Part shown: piece by piece, positions 12,205 to 19,772 of the stretch
Position numbering within the stretch: the stretch's first letter is position 1
How the letters are laid out: the number at the start of each line of letters is the position of its first letter
NCBI GenBank assembly: GCA_000385875.2
Contig: KK365132.1
Coordinates: 192,415-226,753 of the forward strand
From: Anncaliia algerae PRA339
Lineage: Eukaryota; Microsporidia; Tubulinosematidae
Direction of reading: 5' to 3'
Length of the DNA: 34,339 bases
The notes under the pieces: model-generated
Databases searched by the model: none
What the model saw: only the letters and a program-made list of their open reading frames with translations
Told to the model about the DNA's origin: nothing
Made by a program: the position numbers and the translations under genes

Positions 12205-13656
12205 AAGTATCCAATAAATAAATAATTTCATTTAATTCTTTAAATTACTGGTTGATTTCCTCTGTTTACTAATTAGTAAGTGGTAGCAGAATATTCATTA
12301 TTTTTGTCATATTTTAATTATTAAAAAGATTTATTTGATTTATAAATATTTTTAATACAATACTTTCTATATTTGTTGATAATAGAATTTATATGTGAAT
12401 TATTAAAATTATATTGTCAAGGTAATTGCAAACAATCCAAAATATCTTTTCAGAAATTATAATATAAATTTACTTGTTAATTTGTTATTATTAAAAAGAT
12501 TGTTTAAATAAAATATATTTGATATTTTTAGCCATGATTAAAATTTTTCTCAAGATTAAAATATATAACTGGAACTTAGCAGAAATTTAATTGAATTAAT
12601 TTTCAACTTTCCTCAAAAGCTCTAACTAAATGAAAATTTATGATGATTTATATCTTGCATTTTCATGCAAAGAAAAATGTAATCTTATTTTAAAAAATAA
12701 ATATCTTGATTGGAATACAAATATCAAACCCAGTTTAGATGAGGATTTGTACAACACAAATAAAGTTATTAATCAACAGTTTAGATTTATGATGTCAAAA
12801 GAAAAATACCATGCAGTTTTTAGCCCAGAAACAAAGGTTCATATTAATATGATCTTTTCTAAAATTCATCTGACTTAGACTGCTTTGATGGATTTTTTGA
12901 ATTTACAAATCTAATACATACATTATTTGTCCCTAGTATTAAATATATGGAGAAATATTACTTGCTTTTGCTACAGTTTTACAAAAAATAAGGAGTATTA
13001 AATGGGTATTTTTTTTGATATGACTGAAAAAAGAATCTTTAATGGAAGTAGGACGGTGATAGTGAAGAAGGGATTAATAAGGAGTTGTATTTTTTTTATT
13101 TTGTGTATTTTAAATTTTCTTTAATTTATCCTTTGTAAGGTAAAATCAAAGATTATTTTTAGTTTGTAAAAACATAAGTTTTAGACAACATAATAAAATC
13201 AATGTATTGAGTTTTAATTTATCTTTGCATAGTTAATTTTTTAAAGAAAGAATTAAATTATTTATCAATAAAGATATATTTCTTTTATAAATTTTATACT
13301 AAATCACCATTCAATAGTTAATTTTGAAATTATATTAAAATTATTAAATTTAAATAAAAAATAATAAATCTTTTATTTTATATATTATTAAAAAAATAGG
13401 AATATTCAAATTATAATTAAATTAATAAATGAATGAAATCTTTAATTAATTATGTAATTAAATTAAATTGTAATTAAATAAATCATTCTAAGTCATATAT
13501 TTTATTAATTTATAAATAATGACATGATATTTTTATACGTATATTTTTTAATTACTGATGTATTATCTATTGGAAATTAAAACGATCAATTCTATTTAAT
13601 AACATAAATGTAAAACATAAAAATATTAAATTTAAAACAATTAACAAAAGAGAGAA
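12205..13656. other. AT-rich spacer between fibrillarin and acyltransferase
   Basis: Contains the doubtful short frame at 12630-12878 and a slightly G-richer patch to about 13095. From about 13300 to 13500 the sequence is nearly pure A/T with many AATTAAATTA-type runs. No RNA gene seen. Confidence 0.55.
12630..12878 (+). CDS. Small hypothetical protein (doubtful)
   Basis: An 82-codon frame starting at the first ATG and ending in TAG. The residue mix (KIYDDLYLAFSCKEKCNLI at the start) is more protein-like than the translations of nearby spacer. There is no signal peptide, membrane segment or motif that I recognise. It lies 425 bp after fibrillarin on the same strand, and the DNA after its stop keeps some GC, as if a longer gene had eroded. 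It may be a chance frame or a relic, and I would not assign a function. Confidence 0.25.
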   Translation: MKIYDDLYLAFSCKEKCNLILKNKYLDWNTNIKPSLDEDLYNTNKVINQQFRFMMSKEKYHAVFSPETKVHINMIFSKIHLT

Positions 13657-14709
13657 ATGAAGAAAATACTGAATTATTTAATATTTGGAATATTAAGCCT
13701 ATTTTATGGATCTTTTTTTATAATACCATCAGCAATCTTTTTTGTTTTGTATTTTATAGCAAAATATACAGGACTGAGAAAAATATATTTAGATTTTTCT
13801 TTTAATGTCTTTTTTCACGTGACATCTGCGTTTTTAGGATTCTACTTTTATGAACCTATAATCATAAGCTACAACAAAAAAATACTTGAATCAAAAAGAA
13901 ATATAATTATTAGCAATCACATTACCCTTTATGATTGGTTTTTCTTTTTTGTTTTGCTCAAAAAATTTAACAAGCTGTCATATTTAAAAATAATCCTTAA
14001 AAAGTCTTTAGAAAGTGTTCCTTTCTTTGGTTATGTAATGAAATTGTATGGGTTTATTTTTTTAAATAGAAAGCTAAAGGAGGATGAAAAAATATTAGAG
14101 GAAAGAATGCGAGAAATTACTGATGAAGAAAAATATTCAATCCTGTTTTTTCCAGAAGGAACAGTAATTGAAAGTGGTACACGAGAAGTTTCAAAGAACT
14201 ATGCCAAACAAAATAATGTATTGGTTGATGGTAAAGAATTTTGTCATGATAGAGTACTACTTCCTAAGAAGACAGGCTTTAATATAATTTTGAAAGAGCT
14301 TAAAACTTTTGATGGAATAATTGATTGCACCATAGGAACTGTCCCTTATGAAAGATATCCGTATCAAACCTTTACTTTTACAGAGGTCTTTTTGGAAAAA
14401 AAGAGGTCCCATAAGTTTTTCTTTGTTCTAGATTATAAAGAAAACAATAAAAATTTGTATGAGGATACATTCTTATACAAGGATTTCTTTTTAAAGAATG
14501 ATTTTCTTGAAAGAGTAGAAAATAATAATGTGAGCAATGTAAGTGATTTGTATAATTTACATAAGAATTTTATTGATTCTGAAAACATCTCTGATATTGT
14601 TTTTGATGAAGTGTGTATTTGGAAGAATATTTATTACCTTTTAATTGGAGGATATTTCACTTTGGTTGGATTAGGATTTTATAAACTTTATAAATTTTTA
14701 ATAAATTAA
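13657..14709 (+). CDS. Lysophospholipid acyltransferase, AGPAT3-5/LCLAT1 type
   Basis: Membrane acyltransferase of the LPLAT (PlsC) superfamily, which transfers acyl-CoA chains to a lysophospholipid, probably at the ER. The acceptor (lysophosphatidic acid, lyso-PI or lyso-cardiolipin) cannot be told from sequence. The 350-residue protein begins with hydrophobic segments (about 5-36 and 48-70). The catalytic motif NHITLYD (87-93) matches NHxxxxD, VPFFGY (121-126) is the usual second block, and FFPEGT (164-169) is the acyl-acceptor binding block. The following stretch, with SKNYAKQN and LLPKKTGF, resembles AGPAT5/LCLAT1 (their VARAKGL and LLPRTKGF), and DCTIGT matches their YDCT block. A last hydrophobic helix lies near the C-terminus (about 325-345). 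The stop is 66 bp from the stop of the convergent gene on the other strand. Family assignment is firm; substrate is open. Confidence 0.9.
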   Translation: MKKILNYLIFGILSLFYGSFFIIPSAIFFVLYFIAKYTGLRKIYLDFSFNVFFHVTSAFLGFYFYEPIIISYNKKILESKRNIIISNHITLYDWFFFFVLLKKFNKLSYLKIILKKSLESVPFFGYVMKLYGFIFLNRKLKEDEKILEERMREITDEEKYSILFFPEGTVIESGTREVSKNYAKQNNVLVDGKEFCHDRVLLPKKTGFNIILKELKTFDGIIDCTIGTVPYERYPYQTFTFTEVFLEKKRSHKFFFVLDYKENNKNLYEDTFLYKDFFLKNDFLERVENNNVSNVSDLYNLHKNFIDSENISDIVFDEVCIWKNIYYLLIGGYFTLVGLGFYKLYKFLIN

Positions 14710-14775
14710 GAAAATAGAACAGATATTTATTTTTAATGTCATATTTTAATTATTTTTTAAATTCTAAAAATATGC

Positions 14776-15264
14776 TTAAGATTCATTTGGTAAATCTACC
14801 TCTTTGGAAACATTTATTGGATTAATAAGGAAAACCTGCTTAAAATTGTCTGTGCATTTATTTGCAACAACTTCGTATCCATCTAAAGGTCCACCAAAGT
14901 CTTTCATCTCTAGAGAAGCATCTTTATTTGCTAACTGAAAACCAATATTAAATACAGGATATATTTGGAAATAAAATCCTTCGTCCTCTTCTTCCAAATC
15001 TTTTCCTTTAAAAACTTTTCCTTCGTTCTCTCTATATAAATAATTTTTCCCTAGCCTGATTACAAATTTCTTGTCTCCTTTACTCTCTAATTTGGCAACA
15101 AAGGGATCATTTATCTTGTAATCCTTTTCTTTAGTTTCTCGAAAGCTGATAGCATTTTGAAAATTTGTAAGGGCATAATCTTTTAAGGTATCATGAGTAA
15201 TAATTGAATAATCACCAAATCTGCTTTTACCTGATTTAATTATGATTAAAAATATCAATATCAT
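14776..15264 (-). CDS. Small secreted protein, ricin-B-lectin (beta-trefoil)-like
   Basis: A 162-residue protein starting with a short hydrophobic segment (MILIFLIIIK), which may be a signal peptide, although it is shorter than usual. The remainder is rich in predicted short beta strands with polar turns. Near the end it has CTDNFKQVFLI (137-147), a Cys followed by Gln-x-Phe-hydrophobic-Ile. This is the pattern of the QxW-like last strand in the divergent ricin-B-like proteins common in microsporidia. The protein at 17151-17705 carries the equivalent CDQSSNQIFLI at the same relative place, so the two look like distant paralogues. Carbohydrate binding is possible but not shown, and no full QxW triplet repeat is visible. 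An in-frame stop upstream rules out an earlier start on this strand. It converges with the acyltransferase, 66 bp between stops. Confidence 0.65.
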   Translation of the reverse strand: MILIFLIIIKSGKSRFGDYSIITHDTLKDYALTNFQNAISFRETKEKDYKINDPFVAKLESKGDKKFVIRLGKNYLYRENEGKVFKGKDLEEEDEGFYFQIYPVFNIGFQLANKDASLEMKDFGGPLDGYEVVANKCTDNFKQVFLINPINVSKEVDLPNES

Positions 15265-15889
15265 GATAATAGTGAGATATAAGTTTTAAAGATTTTGTTT
15301 TGTAGTTGTTTTAAAAATGTTTTGAGATTACAAATTCTTAAGACATTGGTAAAGAATATATTTCATTCTGCTTCTATAAATATACATTAAAATTTATAAT
15401 ATTTTTGTTTGAAATGAATAAAAATTTTTACCAAAGCTGTTGTACTTCACCTTGCTTTAAAAAAAAATTTTTCCTGATGTAATACAAGCATAAAAAAATT
15501 TCCATTTAAGTTTAAAAACAATACTTCCTTCAAATAATTTAAATAAGTTTGTATCGCAATTGTATTTTGTTTCACGGGTAAAAAATATATCTCCAATAAA
15601 ATGTTTTAAACTGCCTCAATAACTAACCTTAGATATAATCGAACAAAGCTTGATGAAAAAGCAGAATCTTATGATTTCTATTAACAATAAAACTTAAAAA
15701 ATTGGTAAAATATTTCATTTTTGTAGAGCTTAAATAAATTATATGAGACTAAAGAATGAAATATTAGGAAGGCTTTAATAGATTTTAGCTTTTTTACGTT
15801 AGAAAAATATTAAATATATTTATTTTAATTAAAATTTCATATGAAAACTAAAAATCATAAAACAAACTCTTTTAATTAAAATAAAATTG
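15265..15889. other. AT-rich spacer left of the transposon
   Basis: No gene or RNA recognised. The start side of the secreted-protein gene (just beyond 15264) must include its promoter, but no distinct element stands out. Confidence 0.5.
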
Positions 15890-15900
15890 ATTTTAAATGC

Positions 15901-15935
15901 GGTTCCTCCCCTTGTATGCGTACGGATTCGAATCC
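15901..15935 (+). repeat. Left terminal inverted repeat of the ISXO2/Merlin-like element
   Basis: Begins GGTTCCTCC and ends with GGATTCGAATCC, itself a 12-bp palindrome. Pairs with 16895-16929. Eight of the first nine bases match. With a one-base offset, 14 of 19 bases of the inner block match by my count. Confidence 0.75.
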
Positions 15936-16003
15936 TCGTTTGCCATTACTTTAAATTTATATGTATTTTAAAATTAAACTAAATGTTTTTAATATTTTAT
16001 TTT

Positions 16004-16861
16004 TTAATCAAATTTATAATAATTCTTCATCAAAGTATTATATGTATCATGTTTGTACTGAGGTTTAAACATAAATTCTGCGAAAATTAAAGACACTTTT
16101 GATTTAAAATTAATATATCGCCCTTTATATTTTCTTTTATAAATACTCCAACGATTTTCGATAGCTTGAGTGTTAGCTCCTGTCAGTGGATCGAAAAAAT
16201 TTTTTAAATTATTAACAGTAATATGAACAAAACCAAGCGAATTAAGATTTAAATATCCCTTCCAGCAATCTGTTGCTATAGTGGTTCCTAGTTTTATGCC
16301 TTCCAATAATAATTTTTTAACGTTTCTTTGTCTCGTTTTATAACTAAAGCAAAAAAAATTCTCTCGCATTAATATCTATACCCCCAACAATGCAACTCGA
16401 TTTTACGGCTCTATCGTCATTAAATTTTCTTTTAGAAAATTTACTTTCATCTACTTCTACTATGTTCCCTGTTCCTCCAATTTAATTGTTTCTAGTTTCT
16501 TTCATAAATTTAAATACCTGTAAAGATAATTTTGCATACCATTTTTCGATATTTGTTTGCTTAAAGTCGAACATTCATATATAGTTTTATTTTATGTAAG
16601 GTCTAAACACCAAAAATATATTAAATCTAATACATAAGGCAATTTCATCTTTGAACTTTCTAAAATTGTATTTTCTAATATGGAACTAGTTGCATAGCAT
16701 TTACTGCATCTCCACCTTTGCAAATTTCTATTTTTTACGATATTCATATTGATGTTACAATTATGACACTTTTTACAGTTAATTATAAAATTATTTTCTA
16801 TCATAAAGTTAATACACATGTGATAATTAATTGCATTTTCTACTAATATTCTGTGATTCAT
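16004..16861 (-). pseudogene. ISXO2-like (IS1595/Merlin) DDE transposase, frameshifted
   Basis: The cut-and-paste transposase of the element. The N-terminal piece (16592-16861, 89 codons) starts at an ATG close to the right terminal repeat and contains a zinc ribbon: C29-x2-C32 (or 32/35) and C52-x2-C55, with the typical RWRCSKC. It then shifts frame near 16592. The middle piece (about 16380-16500) keeps IGGTGNIVEVDESKF, with the first catalytic Asp, but lies in another frame and has an in-frame stop just before it. Near 16370 the frame changes again to a 121-codon stretch (16004-16369) with TDCWKGY (second Asp, residue 34 of the stretch) and TQAIENRWSIYKRKY (catalytic Glu, residue 71). At least three interruptions are visible, so no active protein can be made from this copy. 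The catalytic residues themselves survive, suggesting fairly recent loss. Confidence 0.85.
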
Positions 16862-16894
16862 AAGGGTAGAATTATTTTTTAAAATTATTTTTGT

Positions 16895-16929
16895 GGTGTT
16901 CGAACCCGCGCGTTTACGGAGGAGTAACC
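16895..16929 (-). repeat. Right terminal inverted repeat of the ISXO2/Merlin-like element
   Basis: Read on the minus strand it begins GGTTACTCCTCC and continues through a CG-rich block to GGGTTCGAAC. It lies 34 bp upstream of the zinc-ribbon start of the transposase, as expected for the 5' end of such an element. Confidence 0.75.
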
Positions 16930-17150
16930 TAATATTTTAAAGACATGTCATGAAATTGTGAGATATATAATTATAAGCCATAATAGACATTAATGAAAAA
17001 AATTTTAATATAAAATATTATTTTAATAAAATTATTTTATAAAACAAGCAATATATTTTCATAACAAAACTTATTAGTTTAGCAACCTAAGTTTCAAATA
17101 TGTTAGAACTTATTAAAACAAAGGATTTATGAAATTAAACTTAATGTTTT

Positions 17151-17705
17151 ATGATAATAGCAATACTTTTATTAAGTGTATTAGCACAAATCCCCTTAAA
17201 TAAAAATTTATTAATTTCTTTAGAAGAAGACAGAAATCATTATATTACTGTAAGAGATAAGGAGGTTAGAGCAATAAAAGTAATGAGAACAGTCTTTAAT
17301 GAAAATGATATGAATGTTTGTAAAATAATGATGATCAACGATAAATTTATAATCAAATATGGATTCAAGTTCCTATTCCAATCGATTACAAGCACAAGAT
17401 TGATGGCAAAAGAATTTAGTGAAAATGACCCAGGATTTTTATTTGATATTGTGGAAACCAGGAAAGGATTTATGATTATTTCGCAGGATAATTTATGTTT
17501 AACAGTTAGTGATTTAATAAGTGAAACTGAAGGCAACTTTATTGAAACATTAGAATGTGATCAATCATCCAATCAAATATTTTTAATACGTAATTTATCT
17601 TTGAATAATAAGAGTTATGAAAACATGAGAATATCAAAATCAAGAAGGTCCTATTCAAATAAGAATATGAACTTTTTCAAAAAGAGCTCATATGAATTAA
17701 TTTAA
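17151..17705 (+). CDS. Secreted protein, ricin-B-lectin (beta-trefoil)-like
   Basis: A 184-residue protein with a clear signal peptide (MIIAILLLSVLA, likely cut after Ala12). The mature part up to about 150 is a run of short beta strands separated by polar turns. It holds cysteines 57, 116 and 136, and the block CDQSSNQIFLI (136-146) resembles the final Cys...Gln-x-Phe strand of microsporidian ricin-B-like proteins. The tail (150-184) is basic and Ser/Asn-rich, probably disordered. It resembles the protein at 14776-15264 in length, signal and this last block. The stop is followed within a few bases by AAAATAAA. It is the first gene of a compact island and lies 194 bp upstream of the dUTPase-like gene on the same strand. 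A role in contact with the host or in the spore coat is possible but unproven. Confidence 0.72.
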   Translation: MIIAILLLSVLAQIPLNKNLLISLEEDRNHYITVRDKEVRAIKVMRTVFNENDMNVCKIMMINDKFIIKYGFKFLFQSITSTRLMAKEFSENDPGFLFDIVETRKGFMIISQDNLCLTVSDLISETEGNFIETLECDQSSNQIFLIRNLSLNNKSYENMRISKSRRSYSNKNMNFFKKSSYELI

Positions 17706-17899
17706 AAAATAAATTTACTTTCTCACTTATATTTATGCATTTGTGAATATTATTAACTAATTTTTGCTTCAATTAACCTTAAGAATATTGAACTTAAAAA
17801 TTATGAACATTTAATCGTTTATATGAATAATTTTATAAAATTATTAATTTATTTTTTATTTTCTATAATTATAAAAATATTTTTAATTTTTATGCTGCG

Positions 17900-18250
17900 A
17901 TGGTCTTCAAAATATCAAAAGATTGTCCTACAATTAAATCAATCGAGTTAGTTAATGGTGAGTATGAAATATATGCCAATGAGGATAAGACAATTGAACC
18001 TGATACTCAAGGAAAAATTAGTACAGGAATCAGAATGGAGTTTCCAAATGATTACTTTGCTTTTATTAATTTTAAAAATGACTCAGTACAGACATTGGCA
18101 GGTGTAGTTGATTCTGATTATAGGGGAGAGCTTATTGTAATGCTGTATAATCATTCAGATAAACCATTTACGTTTAAAAGGCATGAAAAGTGTGCAACTA
18201 TTACATTTCATGCTATCAAGCATAAAATGATGGTTGAAAAATTTGAATAA
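17900..18250 (+). CDS. dUTPase-fold protein lacking motifs II and V
   Basis: Trimeric dUTPases hydrolyse dUTP to dUMP and PPi, limiting uracil in DNA. This 116-residue protein aligns over its length with the family. Motif I is GEYEIYANED (20-29; usual form AGYDLYSAED). Motif III is excellent: AGVVDSDYRGE (67-77), with the catalytic Asp71 and the uracil-stacking Tyr74. Motif IV is recognisable as RHEKCATITF (94-103). Motif II (the PRSG phosphate-binding loop) is absent: the segment 52-66 is about two residues shorter and has no Arg-Ser-Gly. The protein also ends just before the place of the Gly-rich motif V, which closes over the nucleotide. It may therefore bind a nucleotide without being an efficient enzyme, or the missing parts are replaced in an unusual way. 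An out-of-frame ATG at 17892 opens an 18-codon overlapping frame. The stop lies inside AATAAA (18246-18251). Confidence 0.82.
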   Translation: MVFKISKDCPTIKSIELVNGEYEIYANEDKTIEPDTQGKISTGIRMEFPNDYFAFINFKNDSVQTLAGVVDSDYRGELIVMLYNHSDKPFTFKRHEKCATITFHAIKHKMMVEKFE

Positions 18251-18253
18251 ATA

Positions 18254-18279
18254 TTTTTTTGGATTAATTAATCAAAAAA
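18254..18279. terminator. Palindrome between convergent dUTPase-like and LUC7 genes
   Basis: T-run, GGATTAATTAATC, A-run: a near-perfect palindrome with one unpaired base, ending in T6-7 on each strand. It fills the 17-bp gap and runs into the LUC7 stop codon. The symmetry suits a two-way 3'-end signal. In such AT-rich DNA, chance is a fair alternative. Confidence 0.4.
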
Positions 18280-18906
18280 TTCATTGTATTTTAGTATTAA
18301 CTCATTAAGTTTTTCTAAAATTAATGATATTCCTTTGTGATATTTACCATTCTTATGAGATTCATAATAATTTTCAGGCAAATCTTTGCTGATTTCTTTT
18401 CCACATTCACAAATAAATTCAGATTTATTCAATAAATAAACCTCATTTTCCAAAAATTTTATATCCTCATATATTTCCATGATTTCTATTGAATTTTCTT
18501 GTAAATTATCAACTAATTTTCTTACTTCTTTTAAGTTTTCTTGCATTCTCAATTCATAGCAAAAGCCCAATTTATTTGTTGAATTTTTCATTTTATTCTT
18601 GAAATTTTTATAAAATGCTTTTAATTCCTTTAAAAGTGTCAATTCAAATTCTTTTCTATCTGGTTTATTGCTCTCTTCGTATAATTTAATATAACTTCTT
18701 TCGTGGTTTATAAAATTACAAGACTTATAATTGTATTTTATTGATTTAAGTAAATTAAATGGGCAAAACGAGACTAACATATGAGTACATACTGAAGAAT
18801 GTTTATTTCTATCATATAATTTTTTTGTACTGCTGTTTCTGTTTGGCCCTAACAATTCATCTAAGAGAATCCTTGCTTTTTTCATTGTCAATTTTGAATT
18901 ATGCAA
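18268..18906 (-). CDS. LUC7: LUC7-like U1 snRNP protein
   Basis: Component of the U1 snRNP that stabilises pairing of U1 RNA with 5' splice sites. The N-terminal block KKARILLDELLGPNRN (9-24) matches the family's MLDQLMGTSRDG. The first zinc finger is CCCH: C40, C48, C63, H68, inside VCTHMLVSFCPFNLL. A helical, charged middle follows (about 80-160). The second zinc finger is C166, C168, H184, H190, with HKNGKYHKG like the family's HLGGKQHLGY. Its first pair is C-x-C instead of the usual C-x2-C, an oddity worth noting. The long Arg/Ser tail of metazoan LUC7L is missing, as in fungi. The given start is the first ATG, but Met8 begins a protein that fits the family start better (18885 downward). 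Its presence implies that this organism keeps spliceosomal introns. It is tail-to-tail with the dUTPase-like gene and head-to-head with MAK16. Confidence 0.88.
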   Translation of the reverse strand: MHNSKLTMKKARILLDELLGPNRNSSTKKLYDRNKHSSVCTHMLVSFCPFNLLKSIKYNYKSCNFINHERSYIKLYEESNKPDRKEFELTLLKELKAFYKNFKNKMKNSTNKLGFCYELRMQENLKEVRKLVDNLQENSIEIMEIYEDIKFLENEVYLLNKSEFICECGKEISKDLPENYYESHKNGKYHKGISLILEKLNELILKYNEFFD

Positions 18907-19118
18907 ATATTATTTAAATATTTTATACATTTAAAAAATTTAATTTTATTAATATCAAAGAATAATTTATTTATATTTTTTAAGATTGTAAAATTACATT
19001 TTTAAGATGAATAATTTTAATATGTAATAAATCATTTTTTTAATTTAATAAATATTTTATATAATTATTTAAGAATTTAAATTTATAAATATTTTTTAAT
19101 ATTTTTGAAAAAGCCACA
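18907..19118. promoter_or_regulatory. Shared upstream region of LUC7 and MAK16
   Basis: 212 bp separate the two divergent start codons, so both promoters must lie here. The DNA is nearly all A/T. TATA-like stretches occur near each gene (TTTATAAATA about 35 bp before the MAK16 start; TGTATAAAATA on the LUC7 side). Such words are frequent by chance in this composition, so they are only candidates. Confidence 0.35.
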
Positions 19119-19751
19119 ATGAAAGATAGGAATATATGGCAAACGTTAGGAGGAGATAAAAATTTTTGTTCATTTAAAATGAAGACGAAGTGGGAGCCCA
19201 TTTGTAGAAACAAATATAACGTAACAGGAATATGTGAAGAATATTCTTGCCCTTTATCAAATTCATACTATGCAACGGTGAGAGAAGAACATGAAACTTT
19301 ATTCTTATACGTAAAAACACCAGAAAAAAGTCATGAGCCTATTAATATGTATGAGAAAATTGAGCTAAGCAAAGATTACAATTTAGCACTGCAGCAAATC
19401 GATGAGAGATTGTCTAATTTTGATCCATTTTTGCTGCATAAATGCAAGCAAAGACTTACAAAACTAACACAATACTTAGAGAGAAAAGAATCAATTAGAG
19501 AAAAAATAACCATTACGCCTGTATTTAAGAGCAAGAATAGATTGGAAAGGAAAAGAGCATTGAAGGCGTTGAAAAAAATAAACTTTGAGAAAAACGTTGA
19601 GCAGGAGTTATTTGAGAGATTAAAGGAAGGAATTTTAGGGAAAGAGATGCAGGAGCAGTATAAAAGAAAAAAGGCTTATGTCTTTGAAGAAAGTGATGAA
19701 AATGAACTGATTAAGAAAAAAGAGAAAACTAAACAAATTTTAGATTGGTAA
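19119..19751 (+). CDS. MAK16: MAK16, 60S ribosome biogenesis factor
   Basis: Nucleolar protein required for 66S pre-ribosomes and 5.8S/25S rRNA maturation, known to act with Rpf1. The 210-residue protein shows the family pattern throughout. IWQTLGGDKNFCSFKMKTK at the start corresponds to the yeast IWxxLGxxxFCSFKxRTK. The four cysteines C17, C29, C39 and C44 (CRNKYNVTGIC, then EEYSCPLSNS) form the conserved metal-binding set. ALQQIDERL and LLHKCKQRLTKLTQYL (105-120) are near-invariant blocks. The second half is Lys/Glu-rich, with VEQELFERLKEGILG matching the conserved ELLERLKxGxYG. It lacks the long acidic tail of yeast MAK16 (306 residues). The codons use more G than neighbouring genes. The stop overlaps AATAAA (19750-19755) and lies 21 bp from the convergent ORC2 stop. 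Confidence 0.95.
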   Translation: MKDRNIWQTLGGDKNFCSFKMKTKWEPICRNKYNVTGICEEYSCPLSNSYYATVREEHETLFLYVKTPEKSHEPINMYEKIELSKDYNLALQQIDERLSNFDPFLLHKCKQRLTKLTQYLERKESIREKITITPVFKSKNRLERKRALKALKKINFEKNVEQELFERLKEGILGKEMQEQYKRKKAYVFEESDENELIKKKEKTKQILDW

Positions 19752-19772
19752 TAAATTTTATTTAACAAAATT

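Larger units (their letters stand above)
15901..16929 (-). mobile_element. ISXO2/Merlin-type DNA transposon, broken
   Basis: About 1.03 kb with imperfect terminal inverted repeats. The left end (15901-15935) begins GGTTCCTCC and the right end, read inward from 16929, begins GGTTACTCC. Both have GTA, then a CG-rich block, then TTCGAA (15927-15932 and 16899-16904) at almost the same distance from the tip. Inside, on the minus strand, are pieces of one transposase: an N-terminal zinc ribbon (16592-16861), a middle piece with VEVDESKF (near 16450), and a C-terminal DDE piece (16004-16369). An octamer ATTTTAAA at 15890-15897 and again at 16934-16941 could be the target-site duplication. Merlin elements make 8-9 bp duplications, but three or four bases separate it from the tips and the sequence is AT-rich. 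The element lies between two related secreted-protein genes and is probably immobile now. Confidence 0.85.

Noticed and set aside
15901-15950. Possible tRNA end at GGATTCGAATCC
   Set aside because: Stems around it do not pair on either strand (position 53 would be A), and the same block recurs at the other end of the transposon, so it is part of the inverted repeat.
17240-17536. Minus frame of 98 codons
   Set aside because: Shadow of the secreted-protein gene on the plus strand, which has the signal peptide and the conserved block.
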